Made by a program: the position numbers and the translations under genes. Shown one piece after another: positions 1 through 12,800 of a stretch of 64,000 nucleotides of DNA; within the stretch, counting starts at the first letter, position 1, and the number at the start of each line of letters is the position of its first letter. The notes beneath the pieces are model-generated. The model did not search any database and was not told where the DNA came from. It was given only the letters and a program-made list of their open reading frames with translations. The DNA lies in NCBI GenBank assembly GCA_013399875.1, contig VXAZ01008023.1, positions 783,957-847,956 of the forward strand, in the 5' to 3' direction. Origin of the DNA: Gymnorhina tibicen (Eukaryota > Chordata > Aves > Passeriformes > Artamidae).

Positions 1-179
1 ATGTGTTCAAACAGCTCTCTATGCTCTTCCACATTTGGATGCAATATTTACAATAAGAAATGTGCATATACCACTTAAAAATGTAGCATTTGCCAGCAGT
101 TCCCACATCTCTGTGAATATGGTACCTTTCCCCTGTATTTTGCATGAGAAGTATTAATACAGACTCATTATCATTGTGT

Positions 180-208
180 GATAAGTCATTATCATTCAAT
201 GACTTATC
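180..208. repeat. Perfect 11-bp inverted repeat (hairpin)
   Basis: Positions 180-190 and 198-208 are exact reverse complements around a 7-base loop. The 11-base word TCATTATCATT occurs at 165-175 and again at 186-196, so the hairpin sits in a small local duplication. No function is evident. Confidence 0.6.
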
Positions 209-3200
209 CTTGGCTGCAATTCTCTGTTTATCCCTTGGGAAGGGAAACCAACTTTTTAATATACTTAGCAAATTTTTTTTGGAGGCCCGTTTCTTAGAGT
301 GCAGAGGTTTTCTACATAAAACCTGAAAGCTATAAATAACTACATGGACCAAAGTAATCTCTAAAGTAATTGCATTAATTCAAATGAGGTCAGTTGAAGC
401 ATTAATTGGACTCTGTGATGCTTCAGTAATGTATCAGAGTAGTTCAAAAGGCAAGTCAAACACCCAAGATTAAATATCTTTCTTCGGGAAACAGAGACTA
501 AATGGGGAAGCACCTATCCTGATGGTAACTGTTCTTCATATGTATTCAAGTTGTTATATACTGTTTTCTGCATATTCGGTCTTAAATACAGCATGGAAAG
601 GAAGTGCTACAAACATTGCCTGTCTTAGACATCTGTGCTCCACTCAGAGTCAAAGTATCTGAGCATCCTTACACTGATCCTAAGACACCATGAGCAAAAA
701 AAAAGAAATGCAGGCATTTACTTCTTATGCACAGATAACATGGTGCCTATTTTTTTAAATATTAGTTTAAGAATTGTTCTGCTTGTGAAAATGAACGTCC
801 AATTTCAAGTCATTACTTGCATTTTAATTTCAATGCTGAGTGCTGCTTCACAAGTGTATTGCCTTCAGTGAGTTGTGCTGTCCCCATTCTAACATAATAA
901 TTAAGATATATATAGGAGATACAGCCCTGAACTGCGTCTGTGTTATGGCGTTGGTTTGTTTGGTTTTTTTTTAAGGCAGAACTCATCCATTATTTGAGTC
1001 ATGGGCTACAAATGAAGGACAGGTGTGTTGTGTACAGGGGCAAATCTTTGTACTGCGAGCCAAGTTCTTGATGCAAAAAACATCATCAAACCGTTGAGTG
1101 ATCTTTGTAGGAAAAGAAAAGGATGGCTGGATGCATGGCTGGCTGGCTAGCTGGGTAAGAAATGAACTAACACATTACTGATACTCTCACACTATACTGA
1201 ACAGGAGATCAGTGCTCGAAGGGCTTCTAGACCATTTTTCTTCTTATTTCATTCTATGGAATCAAAGCAATAGGAAACTCTTGAAAGAAAGAAAATAAAT
1301 ATTTGCATCAGATTTAGCTGTCTTAAAGGATGAACATGCAAGTGAAGACGTCTGATTACACCCTAATGAGGGCTCTCCACTGCCACCCTGAGAGGAGGCC
1401 TGTTTGACATTTAAAGTCTACAGCATGAGCTAGTTGGTTACCAATAGTAGTGAGGGTGTTAGACAGTGGAATGCAGATACAAACTTAAACCATCAGATTT
1501 TCAGTGTAACTGTTGCAGGTCACATGGGTGGTAGATTCCAGTAGTCAGGGTAATATTTCTAGTCAATGTTTTATTTATTACTGGGGAAAACCCACAAACT
1601 TTGAAAGTATTTCTAATAGTATTCATACCCTGAATGTTGGAATATCATGTTCAATCAATGCCACGAAAGAAGAATGCTTCTTCTGGAAATAGACATCCTC
1701 AGGGAATATACATCTGATTTGTAGAACTCTTGCATGATCAGAAAGTTTGTTAAGAAAGATTAATATGTTTCATTCTGGCACAGAAACATTGCTGAGTAGA
1801 GAATAGGAGGTATATCCTACTGTACTTTGGCATAAAAGCTGCTATCCTGCAGGATCCCATAATATGTCACTATGAACAGAGGTAGTAGGATCCATAGATG
1901 TAGAAATTATTGAGGTATGACTTCTGTTTATGAGCCTGGATTTTTTTAAATATCTTACATGTTTTGGAAGTAAAAAAGAACCAAGCAGGGGAGGAGAATG
2001 TAAGATTTATCAGCTCAGGTTTCAAATAAACAAGTCATTTTAGTCATCCTGAATACTTTAGTACCAACAAGGGCCCCATTGTTTCCCGTCACAAATTTTG
2101 GAAGCACCACCTCTAGGAACTTTCAAGAATCTCTTGCGCCTTTTGTGTGATGAAGCAATTGTAAAAACACCACTGCATTTCTGTTTTGCTACAGCAATTA
2201 TTTGCCCTAAATCCACGCCTCCCACAACACTGGTGTTATTGGTACCTCATGTCCACGTATTGAAGGTGCTGTGTATACCCATGAGATACAATGTCAAATA
2301 ATGAGCAGAATTCAGTGTTAGGAAAATTATGGCAGAAACCATAGTGGAGACACTGTTTCAGGACAAATGAAAATATTATGATAATGCATAATTCAACTAT
2401 CTTCCTCTTTAACTATTATGCCACTATGGAAAAAAACCCAAAACAACACGCTAGCTAAAAAAGTCCAAGATACTATAGACATTATTGTAGTTGCCATGGT
2501 ATGTATACTGCTGAAACTTCCTGTTCAGTGATTGCCTTCTTTATAATGGAGATTTTAAACGGAGTTAGGTATGGAATAAAAAATAATCTACGGCTAATTT
2601 AGCCACTCAGGCAGGGCTAGAAATCTCCTGTTTCAGGCTGCAGTGGGAGGTAACTTGCCACAATATGAGCTGAATGGAACTCTGCAAAGTCTCTGCTTCA
2701 GTGACTCCTGGAAGAGACAAAAGCTGTGTGGAAATTCAGAGGGGAGCACAAAGCAGGCAAAAGGGAGGGGAGGAGAGCACAAAAACACACTTGCCAGCAG
2801 GAACAGACTGGAATTTAATAGAGGATTGTTCTCTTCCTACTGTTCAAAAGGAACTCTTGGAATTTGTGTTAGCTGCTTTAAAACCCAGCTACTGTCTCCT
2901 GGTATAGGAAGAAGAGCAGAACTCAGGGGATGGAAGGCCAGCAACCCCTGTATGCTTTTTGGCTGACTGCAGAGCTCTGAAACAATGAAACATATATCAA
3001 TACAAACAGTCAAATCACCGTGTGCTGCCTTGGGACACTGCAAGACTATTTTCATGGGTTTTGTCACCAAAGAAGAGTTCATACGAGGCATTTGATGCTT
3101 AAACAAACATTCAGAAAACTGATTTGAAGTGCAGTATTTTATTAAACAAATAAGTAGACAGATCAATCCAAAAGCCAGGCCGCATTCTGCTGACCCTGAA

Positions 3201-3818
3201 GAAATGACAGAGAATTCCCCAAAATGCAAGCTTTGCTCCCTGCCTGCTGGTACCTTTCAGAACACATCAGAGGCAGGAACGAGCCGAAAAGAAAACTAAC
3301 TTTATGCAGAAACTGAATTATTCTAGGATGCAAGTGAGACCGGGATATGGTTATGAGTTGTCCCAACCCCTAGCCTGAGAATAATATGCAGGTATGTGCA
3401 TGTGTACCCTCTATGTGAAATCTTTACTTCTAAACTACCATAACGGCTCTCCCATTTTCACAAAACATCTAACTATAGCCCAGTGTTTGGAGCTATAACT
3501 CTTTTCATCAGGAAATGGCAAAACCAAACTTGTGCAGATGAAGATAACAAGTACCTGAGCACAGGGAAAACTCAGAGCTGGGGGCAGAAGAGAAAGATAG
3601 AGAATGACAATTTCTTTACATTTTTTACCCATTTTATATGATACTTACTTCAAGTAGGTTTGCTTGCTATGAATATACAAGGAGATTGCTGATCTTAAAC
3701 TGATTGTTACCCCAGTGAAAAGAACGAAAAGGCCCCAAAACCAAAAAGGTGAGGCTTTGCCGTCTCAAAGATGGTTTGTTTCTTTTATGGCAATATAGGC
3801 TAATTGTGCTTTTTATAG
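209..3818. other. Noncoding single-copy DNA, no gene seen
   Basis: AT-rich sequence with frequent stops in all frames. The longest open frames (about 107 and 130 codons, opposite strands, 2643..3229) overlap each other and show no domain, so I read them as chance. It holds a GGCT/GGAT tetranucleotide patch near 1121..1156. I see no element I can name. Confidence 0.6.
1121..1156. repeat. Imperfect GGCT/GGAT tetranucleotide repeat
   Basis: A run of TGGC and TGGA units interrupted by a GCATGG step and ending in GGCTAGCTGGG. It is a short, degenerate microsatellite. Confidence 0.6.
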
Positions 3819-3819
3819 T

Positions 3820-3840
3820 ACTCTTCTGCACTCTTCTGCA
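3820..3840. repeat. 10-bp tandem duplication
   Basis: The unit CTCTTCTGCA occurs twice back to back at 3821-3830 and 3831-3840, with the preceding A also shared. Confidence 0.7.
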
Positions 3841-3918
3841 AGTTTTTAACAGATCTATAACTCTGATAATAAATTGTCTATTCAGTGTGTATTGAGAAAT
3901 ATATAACATGTTGCAACT

Positions 3919-3955
3919 TTATATATATAAAAATATATATATATTTTGTATATAC
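3919..3955. repeat. AT-rich dinucleotide repeat
   Basis: Alternating TA/AT tracts separated by an A5 interruption and a TTTTG step. This is an imperfect (AT)n microsatellite. Confidence 0.75.
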
Positions 3956-6294
3956 AATAAAATAGTATTTTTCATTTTCCACTTCTTTTTTCTTGACCTG
4001 ATTACATTAATTTCTAAATGGTTTTTAATTTTATTTTAAATGATAAAAATTCAGAAGAATGTACCAATTTAAAATCTGGAAGATGAAATTCATTTATCAT
4101 TATAGAAAATAGCAATCGGCTCAACTGAACAAAAATAACTCAGGCAGTTAGCTCTCACCAGCTTGCACACTCTACTGATATATTCCGTTTACTACTTTAT
4201 ATCCATCTGCCAAACCCACCTGGGTTTCAGATGGGACATATTCTAGCTCTGTTAATGATAAGCTTCACTCTATTCCCTATGTCATCCCCTCAACACTTTC
4301 TAAAAAAAAAAAGACAAAAAATATACAGTGCGTATTGTGCCATGGTGTATTGATCTAAATGTTACATTAAGTGAAGAGCATATTAAGAAATATGTCAGAG
4401 AGTTTCCTTCTTGTTATGACCCCCACAATGAGTCAGGCAGAAGTCATAAAATCTACAGTTAAAAGGCAAAAATAGGTGGGTTCTGGGTAAAGCAGAGTCA
4501 TATTTGTTTTTATGAGGTACCTTTCACAATGAGATTATCTCTAAGCACTTACAGAAATACTGCAAATGCTACTATTTCAGTGGCTGAGTTGTAGAAATAT
4601 ATAAGGCCTGCTGGAATTGGAAATAACAATTACCAGTTTAACAAGCTCCTTTGTGGGGTTTACAGGAAGCTTCAGGTCTGCACAGAGGCCATACAGAGGC
4701 AGTGACATCTCACAATGTGAAGGATTATTTTGTCCTCACCTTTCTTAAAGGCCCTAATGATCCAGAAGCCTTTACCCTGATGAGCAGAGCACACAATCAG
4801 TATTTGTCAGGGAGTGGGTAGGTGAGAAATGCACCCTCACTGCTCTGGGGAAAAAAATCTATATAGTCTTCCTCCTGTCTGTGGCTTGTTGCATCTCCAG
4901 TCTTTTTGCAGGAAACAGAACTTGATGAGCTATTGATAAGCCTGTCACAATCTACAGCAGAATGAAGATAACCAGCTGGTGGCACTACCTTAAGGACAAA
5001 GGTAAATTGGCATGGAACTGAGTAGTTCTTTGATCATTGCTACAGAAACACAGACAGTAAGGTACTGTTTTGTTTAAAAGAAACCCTGCTCAGTGGTGGA
5101 AAACACCCTCTTCCATTTTTGAACACTGCAACACAAGGGCTGGACACAGGAAACCCATGTCCTCTAAAACACCCCAGCCCTGCCCAGGAGATAATGAGTC
5201 AGTCTAATGACAGCAGCGTAATACACTTAATGGTTTAACTGAGTTATTCCCACTGTGTGTTTTCATATATTAGTGAACATTATAGGTGATAATTTTTCAA
5301 GAAATACAATTGCACCAAGCCTTCTTGATGCAACTTTCACAAGGTTGTCCCCTTTTTCAGGCAAAGGTGGCTTTTTGTCAGCCTTCAGTGACCGAAAGCT
5401 CTCACCAGCCTAAGTCCAACAGTTTCCTATAGCTAACAGTCAGACTTCCTTCACAAACTCAAGGACTGAAATGGCATTATTTTTAGATATTTCAGGTAAT
5501 TGACTTTTGGCCTTTTTAGTTTGCATTCTGACACTGACCTGAGCATTGAGTAGTTCTAGAAACCATTTCTGTGTTAAACGAAGAGTGAAAGAAAGTAATG
5601 GTATTTTCACTAGATCCCCAAATCAGTCTCAGTGCAAAGGAGACACCTCTAACAGCTGAAGATGAGTGGTATTATTAACTGCAAACTTCTCTGTTAGAGC
5701 TAATTTTCCAGTCTTCCTGGAGAAGATCAGTTGTAAATGCATCCCTCTCCAAGCACCTGCACAGGATGTGGGCACACTCAAGGACAGGAAGGCTTTCTGT
5801 TCCCCTAATATGCAGGTGTGCGCAATGTCAAGCATCAGCTCTACTTTTTCAGGATCATTTCATAATGCATACACAGTACAGTTTTGCTGGATGTCAGCAT
5901 TCTGAAACTGTTTTCTCACTGACAGAGATGGGGAAATACAAAAGTATGTGGACAGCTCTGGTGGACAGTTACTTTACAGATCTTTCAAGATGGGGATTAT
6001 TTGTGTTCTTGCTGCATTCTCCAAACCACATCCACAAAGTCTCCTCCAAAGAAAGGAGGGTTAGGTGAGAAAACTGTGTATTGCATTTAAATGTGGCTGA
6101 GGAAGTTATTTTTGTCTAATTCATAGGAACATGACCCGAATAATGAGAAAAAAGGCAGCAGTTGTTGGCTCACGATTTTCCAGGTCATTGCTTATTTTGG
6201 TATTTCATAGGATAATTGTGGACTTCCCTCCATGAACAAAATGAGTTAGTTTCAGAGAGAGGTAAGATCAGGTTAATACTCAAATAAATAGAGG
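3956..6294. other. Noncoding single-copy DNA, no gene seen
   Basis: No coding signal. Two overlapping opposite-strand frames at 5629..5905 and a 100-codon frame at 5766..6068 have no recognisable motif and are treated as chance. Moderately GC-richer stretches occur near 4680..4800 and 5090..5200 without CpG clustering. Confidence 0.55.
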
Positions 6295-6365
6295 GAAGTG
6301 AAACAGTGAAAAATATGAGGCAGAGACGTTAAGCACATTTAAAGTCATATGCAATTAGTAATTAT
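6295..6365 (+). mobile_element. Possible MIR-like SINE fragment
   Basis: The order of words (a GTGAAAC...GAGGCAGAGA stretch, then GTTAAGCAC, then AAAGTCATATGCA) recalls the core of old vertebrate MIR-type SINEs, where a 'gaaactgaggcacagag' segment is followed by a 'gtcacacagc' segment. The match is from memory and diverged. Chance similarity is possible. Confidence 0.3.
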
Positions 6366-6670
6366 AAGATACAATAAAACAGAAGTAAGGATTGTACCAT
6401 ATATTATTTATGTGGTTGTGTGTAATTTCTTCTAATCTTGATACTAGTGTTTGGGGTCTACTTCTTTCTTTAATCCTGTGAAAAATGGAATTTCATCCTT
6501 TCCAATGGCTCATATCCAATCTTCCACATGTGAGGACCCTTAAGTAAATATAGCTGTATATTATAAAAATAATGCATTTAGAAGTGAAATATAATGCTAT
6601 TTAGACATTCATTTATTGCTATATTTATGATGCTTCTATATTTGTTTACTTATATCTTAATTATGTAAGT

Positions 6671-6720
6671 CAGGGGTGGTCTAATCCTAGCAGCAATGAG
6701 GGCCAGATGGAGATTTTTTA
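6671..6720 (+). mobile_element. Possible hAT-type terminal inverted repeat
   Basis: The segment opens with CAGGGGTGG and about 25 bases later reads GAGGGCCAGATGG, the arrangement seen at the ends of old hAT (Charlie-like) DNA transposons. No matching CCACCCCTG end was found within the next few hundred bases, so it would be single-ended or a chance match. Confidence 0.25.
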
Positions 6721-9040
6721 CCCTCCAACTGAGCATGTGACATTCCTCCCCTCACAGCTGCAGCCTGACACAGACGTTTGGCTGGTGCTGCTGCTGCCAG
6801 AGAAAGGAGATATTTTTGAGGAGGTGAGGGAGAGTGTCCACACTCCCTCCCACAGGTGACATTGGCAGTTTTGCTCCATGTGTTGAGTGTGTTGTGAGCA
6901 GGAGATGGCTGTCAGCTGTTTGCACTGCTTTTGATGCATGAATAGCTACCTTTCCTCCTTTCCAGGGGAAACGCTCTGCACTGGAAGGGGTTGTTCAGTG
7001 GTCCACCATATAACCGAGACAATAAGACCAGAAGTCTTTCCTAAAAATATTGCATTAGAAGACTGTGAGCTGAGTGTATTTTGCTTAGAGCTACACTGAA
7101 ACTGAGGAAGCTCTCTTAAAACACAACATAACAAACCAAAACAGTATAAATATAACTTTTCTTGAGGAAATCAGTTTTCTTCCAACAAGGTATAACACAG
7201 AAAAATTGTGATATGCTATTGATGTTTTAAAATAGGAATTTTCAACTCAGAACCCCAGGTTTATTCAGATTTTAATACTACATTAAGAGGGAGGAATTTT
7301 TCCACCTGTGTTGAAAAAGAGGAAATACTCTGAATTTTATATTTCTCTTCCTGGTTCAGCAAAACTGCTTTGTCCTGACAATGTGGTGGAAAGAGTGAAC
7401 AGCTGTTGTCAGAGATGTTTTAGGGCTTTAAGTCCCTACTTGAAGAAAAGTCTCCTTTAAATCTAACATTTATATATTTTGATATATATTTATGGAATAG
7501 CTCAATCTCTCCAGTTGTAAAGCTTGAACAGGGATGAGAATAAAACCAGATGAAGGCTTCCAGATATAACTCCCTCCAAAACGCTTTGAAAATACCTGCC
7601 AAAAATCTGAAACAACCCATTCTGAAGTCCTGAGAAGGTTCCTGAGCATCATTTCATCTCCCTGAGAGGTGACTCATCTCTGGCATGGATTATCTACTAC
7701 TACCTAGAAAAAGGTAGAATTTTATCAGAGAAGGGGAATCATCCCAATTTACCTTTGGTTTGGCAGTGAAACTGTAACAACCATAAATCACTCCCAGCTG
7801 TCCCTGGGATCACCCCTTCAGCGCATCACTGTAGGGAAGGCAACAAGTTCTGCAGCAATCAATCCCTTTTATATCTCTCCACAGACACATAGGCATCATA
7901 TTGGAGCTCAAACTGTGTTGCTGGCTGAGAAAAGATGATTGGTAAATCAAATTCTAAATGAAATCACTCAAATGATATCCACTGCCCTCACTTTTGCTGA
8001 AATCCTTCGTTCATCTCTTAACCCATGCATGTATGTAACCCAGCAGCTTCTTCCTAATCTTCCTAACCTCTTTCTACCACCAATATTCGTTCCTCTGCGT
8101 GCCATCACTCTCATTGCATGACCCATAAATTGCCTCTCAGTATTTGTTTTTTATCTGTGGTCCTTTATATGGTCTTTGTTGGGTGTAGCCTCTGTTCAGA
8201 GTGTGTTTACCTCAGGCATTGGACATGCTCATTTGCAGGATCGTTATTTTCTTGCTCTGTGAATGCTTTTTCTGATTCCTACCCTACGGTACTTTCTGGG
8301 CTGAATGGATCTCTGGCTGTCAGTGATCAAAGCTGTCAGTTGCTGTTTATTTCCTCACCTCTTCAATTTGGCTCCTGGGAGGATGTTTCAACAGACGTTT
8401 TAGAGAGACAGAAAAAACCAATATCCTATTAAACTAATGACCCTTGGCTATGCTGTCTACAAATGAATGCAGGCACAGACAATTGCCCAGTTTTCTACTG
8501 AGGGTCTGTGCACAACAGTCTTATGTGTGTTTTCTAGCTATAAAATGTATGTGTGTAAAACTTCTAGAAAAAAAGTATAATTTCCATTTAACAGTAATTA
8601 TTCCAGTGTAACTATGGCACTCCACTAATAGCTTTCTGGTTATTAAGAATATTAATAAAGTTCATGTTCAGATTTTCTGGTAGAGAGCACTGCTGGCTCT
8701 TCTGTTTACTCTTTTCTGAGGGCTTCTGTAAAGAACATCTGAAGCCTTTTTATAACAGTTGCTTTTTAACAAAATCAAAAGTCTGGAATAAATTTATTGT
8801 GACTAGCTATTAGCAAAAAAGATTTTCTATTCAGAGCAGCAATGGCTTCTTTCTTTAGATAAACATAGCTGTAATGTGTCACAGATTGAAGTGTATCGTC
8901 AGGTCCTGTGACCACGGTGATAATCACAGATATTCCTGGTGTTGGTACCAAAAATATTTTTTCTGTTACCAGCCTGCTATTGAATTCCTCATATTTAATA
9001 CACTTGAATTAAGCACACTTTCTAGGAGGAAATCTTTAAA
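6721..9040. other. Noncoding single-copy DNA, no gene seen
   Basis: 6721..6930 is GC-richer than its surroundings and carries a GGTGCTGCTGCTGCC patch near 6783..6797. 7784..8440 is pyrimidine-rich on the plus strand and contains two chance-sized frames (60 and 104 codons). No exon-like or repeat-like structure is convincing. Confidence 0.5.
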
Positions 9041-9044
9041 GTTT

Positions 9045-10135
9045 TTATTTTAATGTTCTGGTTGAGGGACCATGGAGACCATGACAGAGAAGAAAATAGA
9101 AGTGGAGAGAGCTTGTGGGCATTGGAAACAGAAAGTTAAAGAACTTTGTTTCATCCATGCTGAACAGAATAGATGAGCAGAGATACACGAAGAGCTGCTC
9201 AGGATGAGGTTTTAGTGTGAACAGAAGGAGAGGGGTCTGAAGCAAAGACGTGGTCTTTGCATAGGAAGAGCTGTTGAATATTTGTTTGAATTAGGTGGTG
9301 AGGTGAGGTGAGGTGAGGTGTGAGGTGAGGTGAGGTGAGAAAGAAGGGGATCCATATTGATTTGTTGGACTCTAGAGTAATATGAAGGTGGCAGCACTTG
9401 GACTCTCTAGGGGAAAAAAGTAACACAGGAAGAATAAAAAGTTTAAGAGAAGAAATATAAGAAATACAGTAATGGAAGCCCAGCAATGTTAAGATTTAAA
9501 GAAAGAGAATCATCAGTTAATAGAAAGGCAAGGGCTTACACCGGGTCAAGGGCAGGCTCAGAACAAAATACAACAGTGGAGTTTTGGCTACAAAGTCAAC
9601 ACAACTAGAAACTTTGTTTAGATCAGACGTGGTAGAATGCAAGGAATGAGCAGAGAAGAAAAGGAGAAAGGAACCTGGAAGTAAAAGAAAATACAGTGAG
9701 AACAAATCTTCACAATTAACTTTAAGAATATATTCAGCAAATTTAAAAATAAAATGAGGCAGTAAGAATAACACTTGGAGAAGCAAGGGAGTTCACTTGA
9801 TAGTTTTTAAATTATTAAGCAAGGAGAAACAGAAGAATGTTTTTATTGTGAAGGGGAGGAAGTACAAGGTAGAGAGAAAGAGACTATCATAAAGTAGTGA
9901 AGGATGAGAACAGCTATGCTGGAAAATATAGCCAAGTTCAAAACCTTGCTGATTCTATGATTCTGAAAAATGATCATGCAGAGGCACAGGAATGGAAATG
10001 TGAGGAGCTGAGGTAGAAAAGGCTGGGAGAACACAAAACAAAGTTTTCTATCTGTGACTGAAAAAACATAGGGACTGTGATTGAAGAGAAAAGGAAAGGA
10101 AGGAGGAGCTCAAATCATACGATGTTTGTAGATTT
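9045..10135. other. Purine-rich block on the plus strand
   Basis: For about 1.1 kb the plus strand is dominated by A and G (many GAGAAGAAA, GGAGAGAG and AAGGAGAAAGGAA words), while C and T are scarce. Reading the minus strand gives leucine-, phenylalanine- and serine-rich open frames (66 to 95 codons) that come from the skew and are not genes. The block includes the (AGGTG)n array. Its origin is unknown to me. Confidence 0.5.
9293..9337 (+). repeat. (AGGTG)n pentanucleotide array
   Basis: AGGTG TGAGGTG-type units: four exact AGGTG copies at 9301-9320, a TG insertion, then three more at 9323-9337, with one degenerate unit upstream at 9293. On the minus strand each unit reads CACCT, the core of ZEB/Snail-type zinc-finger sites. 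Confidence 0.9.
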
Positions 10136-10170
10136 TGCAAATCACCCAACTATCACTGGGCAAGGAAGGC

Positions 10171-11979
10171 AAGAAAGCTTTCTTGTGAGAGCTCATTCCT
10201 CATAGCTCTAATTGTGTGATACAAAATACACAGCACAGAAACTAAGCAAAACACTGTGAACTATAATAACTCTTAGGAACATGGAGAAAACAGCAGGTTG
10301 ATAAAACCTATCAAGAGCTTGTGAAGGTGATCTGACTATTATCCTTGTTTGGATAAATGTGCTATTAAAATGTGTATTAAAATATAAAACACAGGCCATT
10401 ATTCACTGTTTCCAAGGCACTCTTCATATGGAAAAGCAAATGAGAGATCATGAGAATGGTTTTAGCATTATTGTTGATTCATGCCAAATAACGTTTCTAA
10501 TCTGTGCGTAGAGCTATTATTATTGAAACAAATCATCTATCCTCTTGAGCACAGTACTGCTTTGTTTAACTTCAAATTATGTCCTTTACCTACCACTGTT
10601 GTGCACCCTTCTTTTAACAGGGTTTCTTTTGGCCTTTGTTTGTTCCTTGTTTGTTGAGCAATAGATTGATATGCTTGCAGGGAATGGAAGAAAGATGTGC
10701 TGCTGTACAGTACTAGCATCCACCCTGTGGTATTTTGAACACACTGGAAATACCAGCTAATGATAAAAGGCTGTGATTAAATCTTTCAGGGCTGCAAGGG
10801 TGAATGACATCACTGAGAAGAAAAAAACAACCTTCCTCTAAATCACAACAGAAAACTACAAGGGAGGAATATGGTAAAAGATTCTGTACCTTCATCTGTA
10901 TGCATTGTATGTATAGGAGGTAACGCTTAAAATGTTAGTAGCATTTGGCCTAAGCATTTACCAAGCAAAGATGCTTCTGAGACTTTCTGCAGCTGGTTAC
11001 CATTTTAACAGAGGAATATTTTATATAATAGCCTTGTGTTCTTCACACAAAGGGCACTAATTATGCAGCAGAGATAAATAAAGCAGCTCAGATAAGGAAC
11101 ATATCAAATTCATATCCTGTGCTACCTCAAAAATCTGATAGGAGGTTGAATTTGTTTCCATGATGCAGATCATGGTTACAGAAAGCTTTTACCTCTTTTC
11201 TAAACAGAGTTAGGGCACAGGTACATGACAAAAGTTACAGCAAGGCAAGCTGTGGTATTATTTTAAAGTAATTGTCTTCCATCGTTGTTGTTTCAGTGAA
11301 TGCTTTGGTGCAAAATATTGCAACAGAGCAAAGATAAAAGAGATTATCCAGCTTTACTGAAGGGTAGGGGTAAAATCTTTTGTATACAGGTAATTCTCAC
11401 AGATTAGATGGATTTTATGAGCTTCTTCTCAGGAACATAGTTGTTTGCCCATACCATCAGACTCCTCTTCTGCTAGTGTCAACATTACATCTGCATTTTC
11501 TTTTTGTGTTGAAAATAAAAAAGAATCCAAAAGGGAATAAAATCATAAGACCCTTTAGAATAACATAGTTGTTAACACTCACTTAAGCAATAAAACTGTA
11601 GAAGGTGGCTCATTAGGATCTCAGACTACATGGCTATTCTGTTACCAATGGCACTCCTAATTAGCACAATGTTTCTTCTGAAGTGGCCTGTTGGGCTGGA
11701 GAAGAGGATTAATCCACAGAGGCTTTCTGAGCTCATTCTGGGCTGTGTTTGCTTGTTTGATCTGGGTCTCGATGACACAAAAATCCAATGAGGTACATGC
11801 TTCATCTGGGACTCAGCACTCTAGGCCTCCTATAAGATACACAGTGTGGACATGAACCATCATCTGTCTGTAATTTGAGAATCTTTCTGCAAACTTATTG
11901 CAAATAGGGTTTGTCTAAGAACTCTTACAGTGCAGATTTAATATCTCCAAATCCCAGGGAAGAAGGTTTGTTTTGGGAT
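10171..11979. other. Noncoding single-copy DNA, no gene seen
   Basis: AT-rich sequence with short opposite-strand frames only (60 to 63 codons). I see no repeat family, RNA gene or exon here. Confidence 0.5.
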
Positions 11980-12129
11980 ACAATGCAGCACTGATAAGAG
12001 TGATTTAGAGCAATATAAAGCTTTCCAAGCTGGATCAGACTTGTGGCAGTGTTCACTCTGTCCCTGCTCTCCATGGCCCTACATCCAGAGGACAGCACAA
12101 CAAGTCCCACAGTGGGCAGCAAATCATCC

Positions 12130-12800
12130 ACACACTTAGGAAATTCTCTTATCTTCATTCTTAATAGTTGAAAGTTGGCTTAAATTCCTGAACATGAGGT
12201 TTACATTCCTTCCCATCATCTATTTTTAGCTTTTACTATTATAACTCTCTGTATTCTCAGTATTCCTATAAATGTCCAGTTCCTCACTAACTTTTGGTAA
12301 AGTCCTGGCCTTAGTAGTATCTATTGTCAGTGATTTAGGAAGTTTAATTGCACATTCTCTGTTTTTCTTCCTTTCATACATTTTCAATTGGCTTCATTCA
12401 AATTTAATCAAGTGCGCTAATCTGCCACTGTATTATTTTAGGGCAGCTTATCCTTTGTGAAATTCTTCACTGTTCCCCCTGGATTTGAATAAAACCTAAA
12501 CAAATTCATGCTATCTGCAAATGTTACTATCTTTCTGCTTGACTCCATTTCTGGGTAATTAATAGATACATTAAATTATCTCTGCACGTCTGATGCAGCC
12601 TTAGTACTTTCTTTCACTAATTATTGTCATGCCTCTCCTTTCTGACTCTTAGCTAATTTTGGGAATGTAACAATACTGTATACTTTTCCTTTTTGACTGC
12701 AGCTGAATTGAATCCAACAAATTCCCATAAGCAGAAGTGAACATATTTCCTTGAAAAATATAGATTCATTACAGAGATGGCCTTTCATCATAATAGGGTA
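12130..12800 (-). mobile_element. Probable ancient CR1/L3-type LINE fragment
   Basis: Read on the plus strand, the order of phrases matches from memory the complement of old amniote CR1/L3-like LINE bodies: CCTATAAATGTCC, then GGTAAAGTCCTGGCCT, then a TTTAATTGCACA stretch, then ATCTGCAAATGTTACTATC, then a TAATTAATAGATACATTAAA step. The copy is heavily diverged and full of stops. The ends are approximate, and flanking DNA at 11980..12130 may belong to it. An unrelated AT-rich sequence remains possible. Confidence 0.4.

Noticed and set aside
9948..9966. GATTCTATGATTCTG resembling a CR1 octamer tail
   Set aside because: The sequence upstream shows none of the CR1 3' phrases; two octamer-like words can arise by chance.
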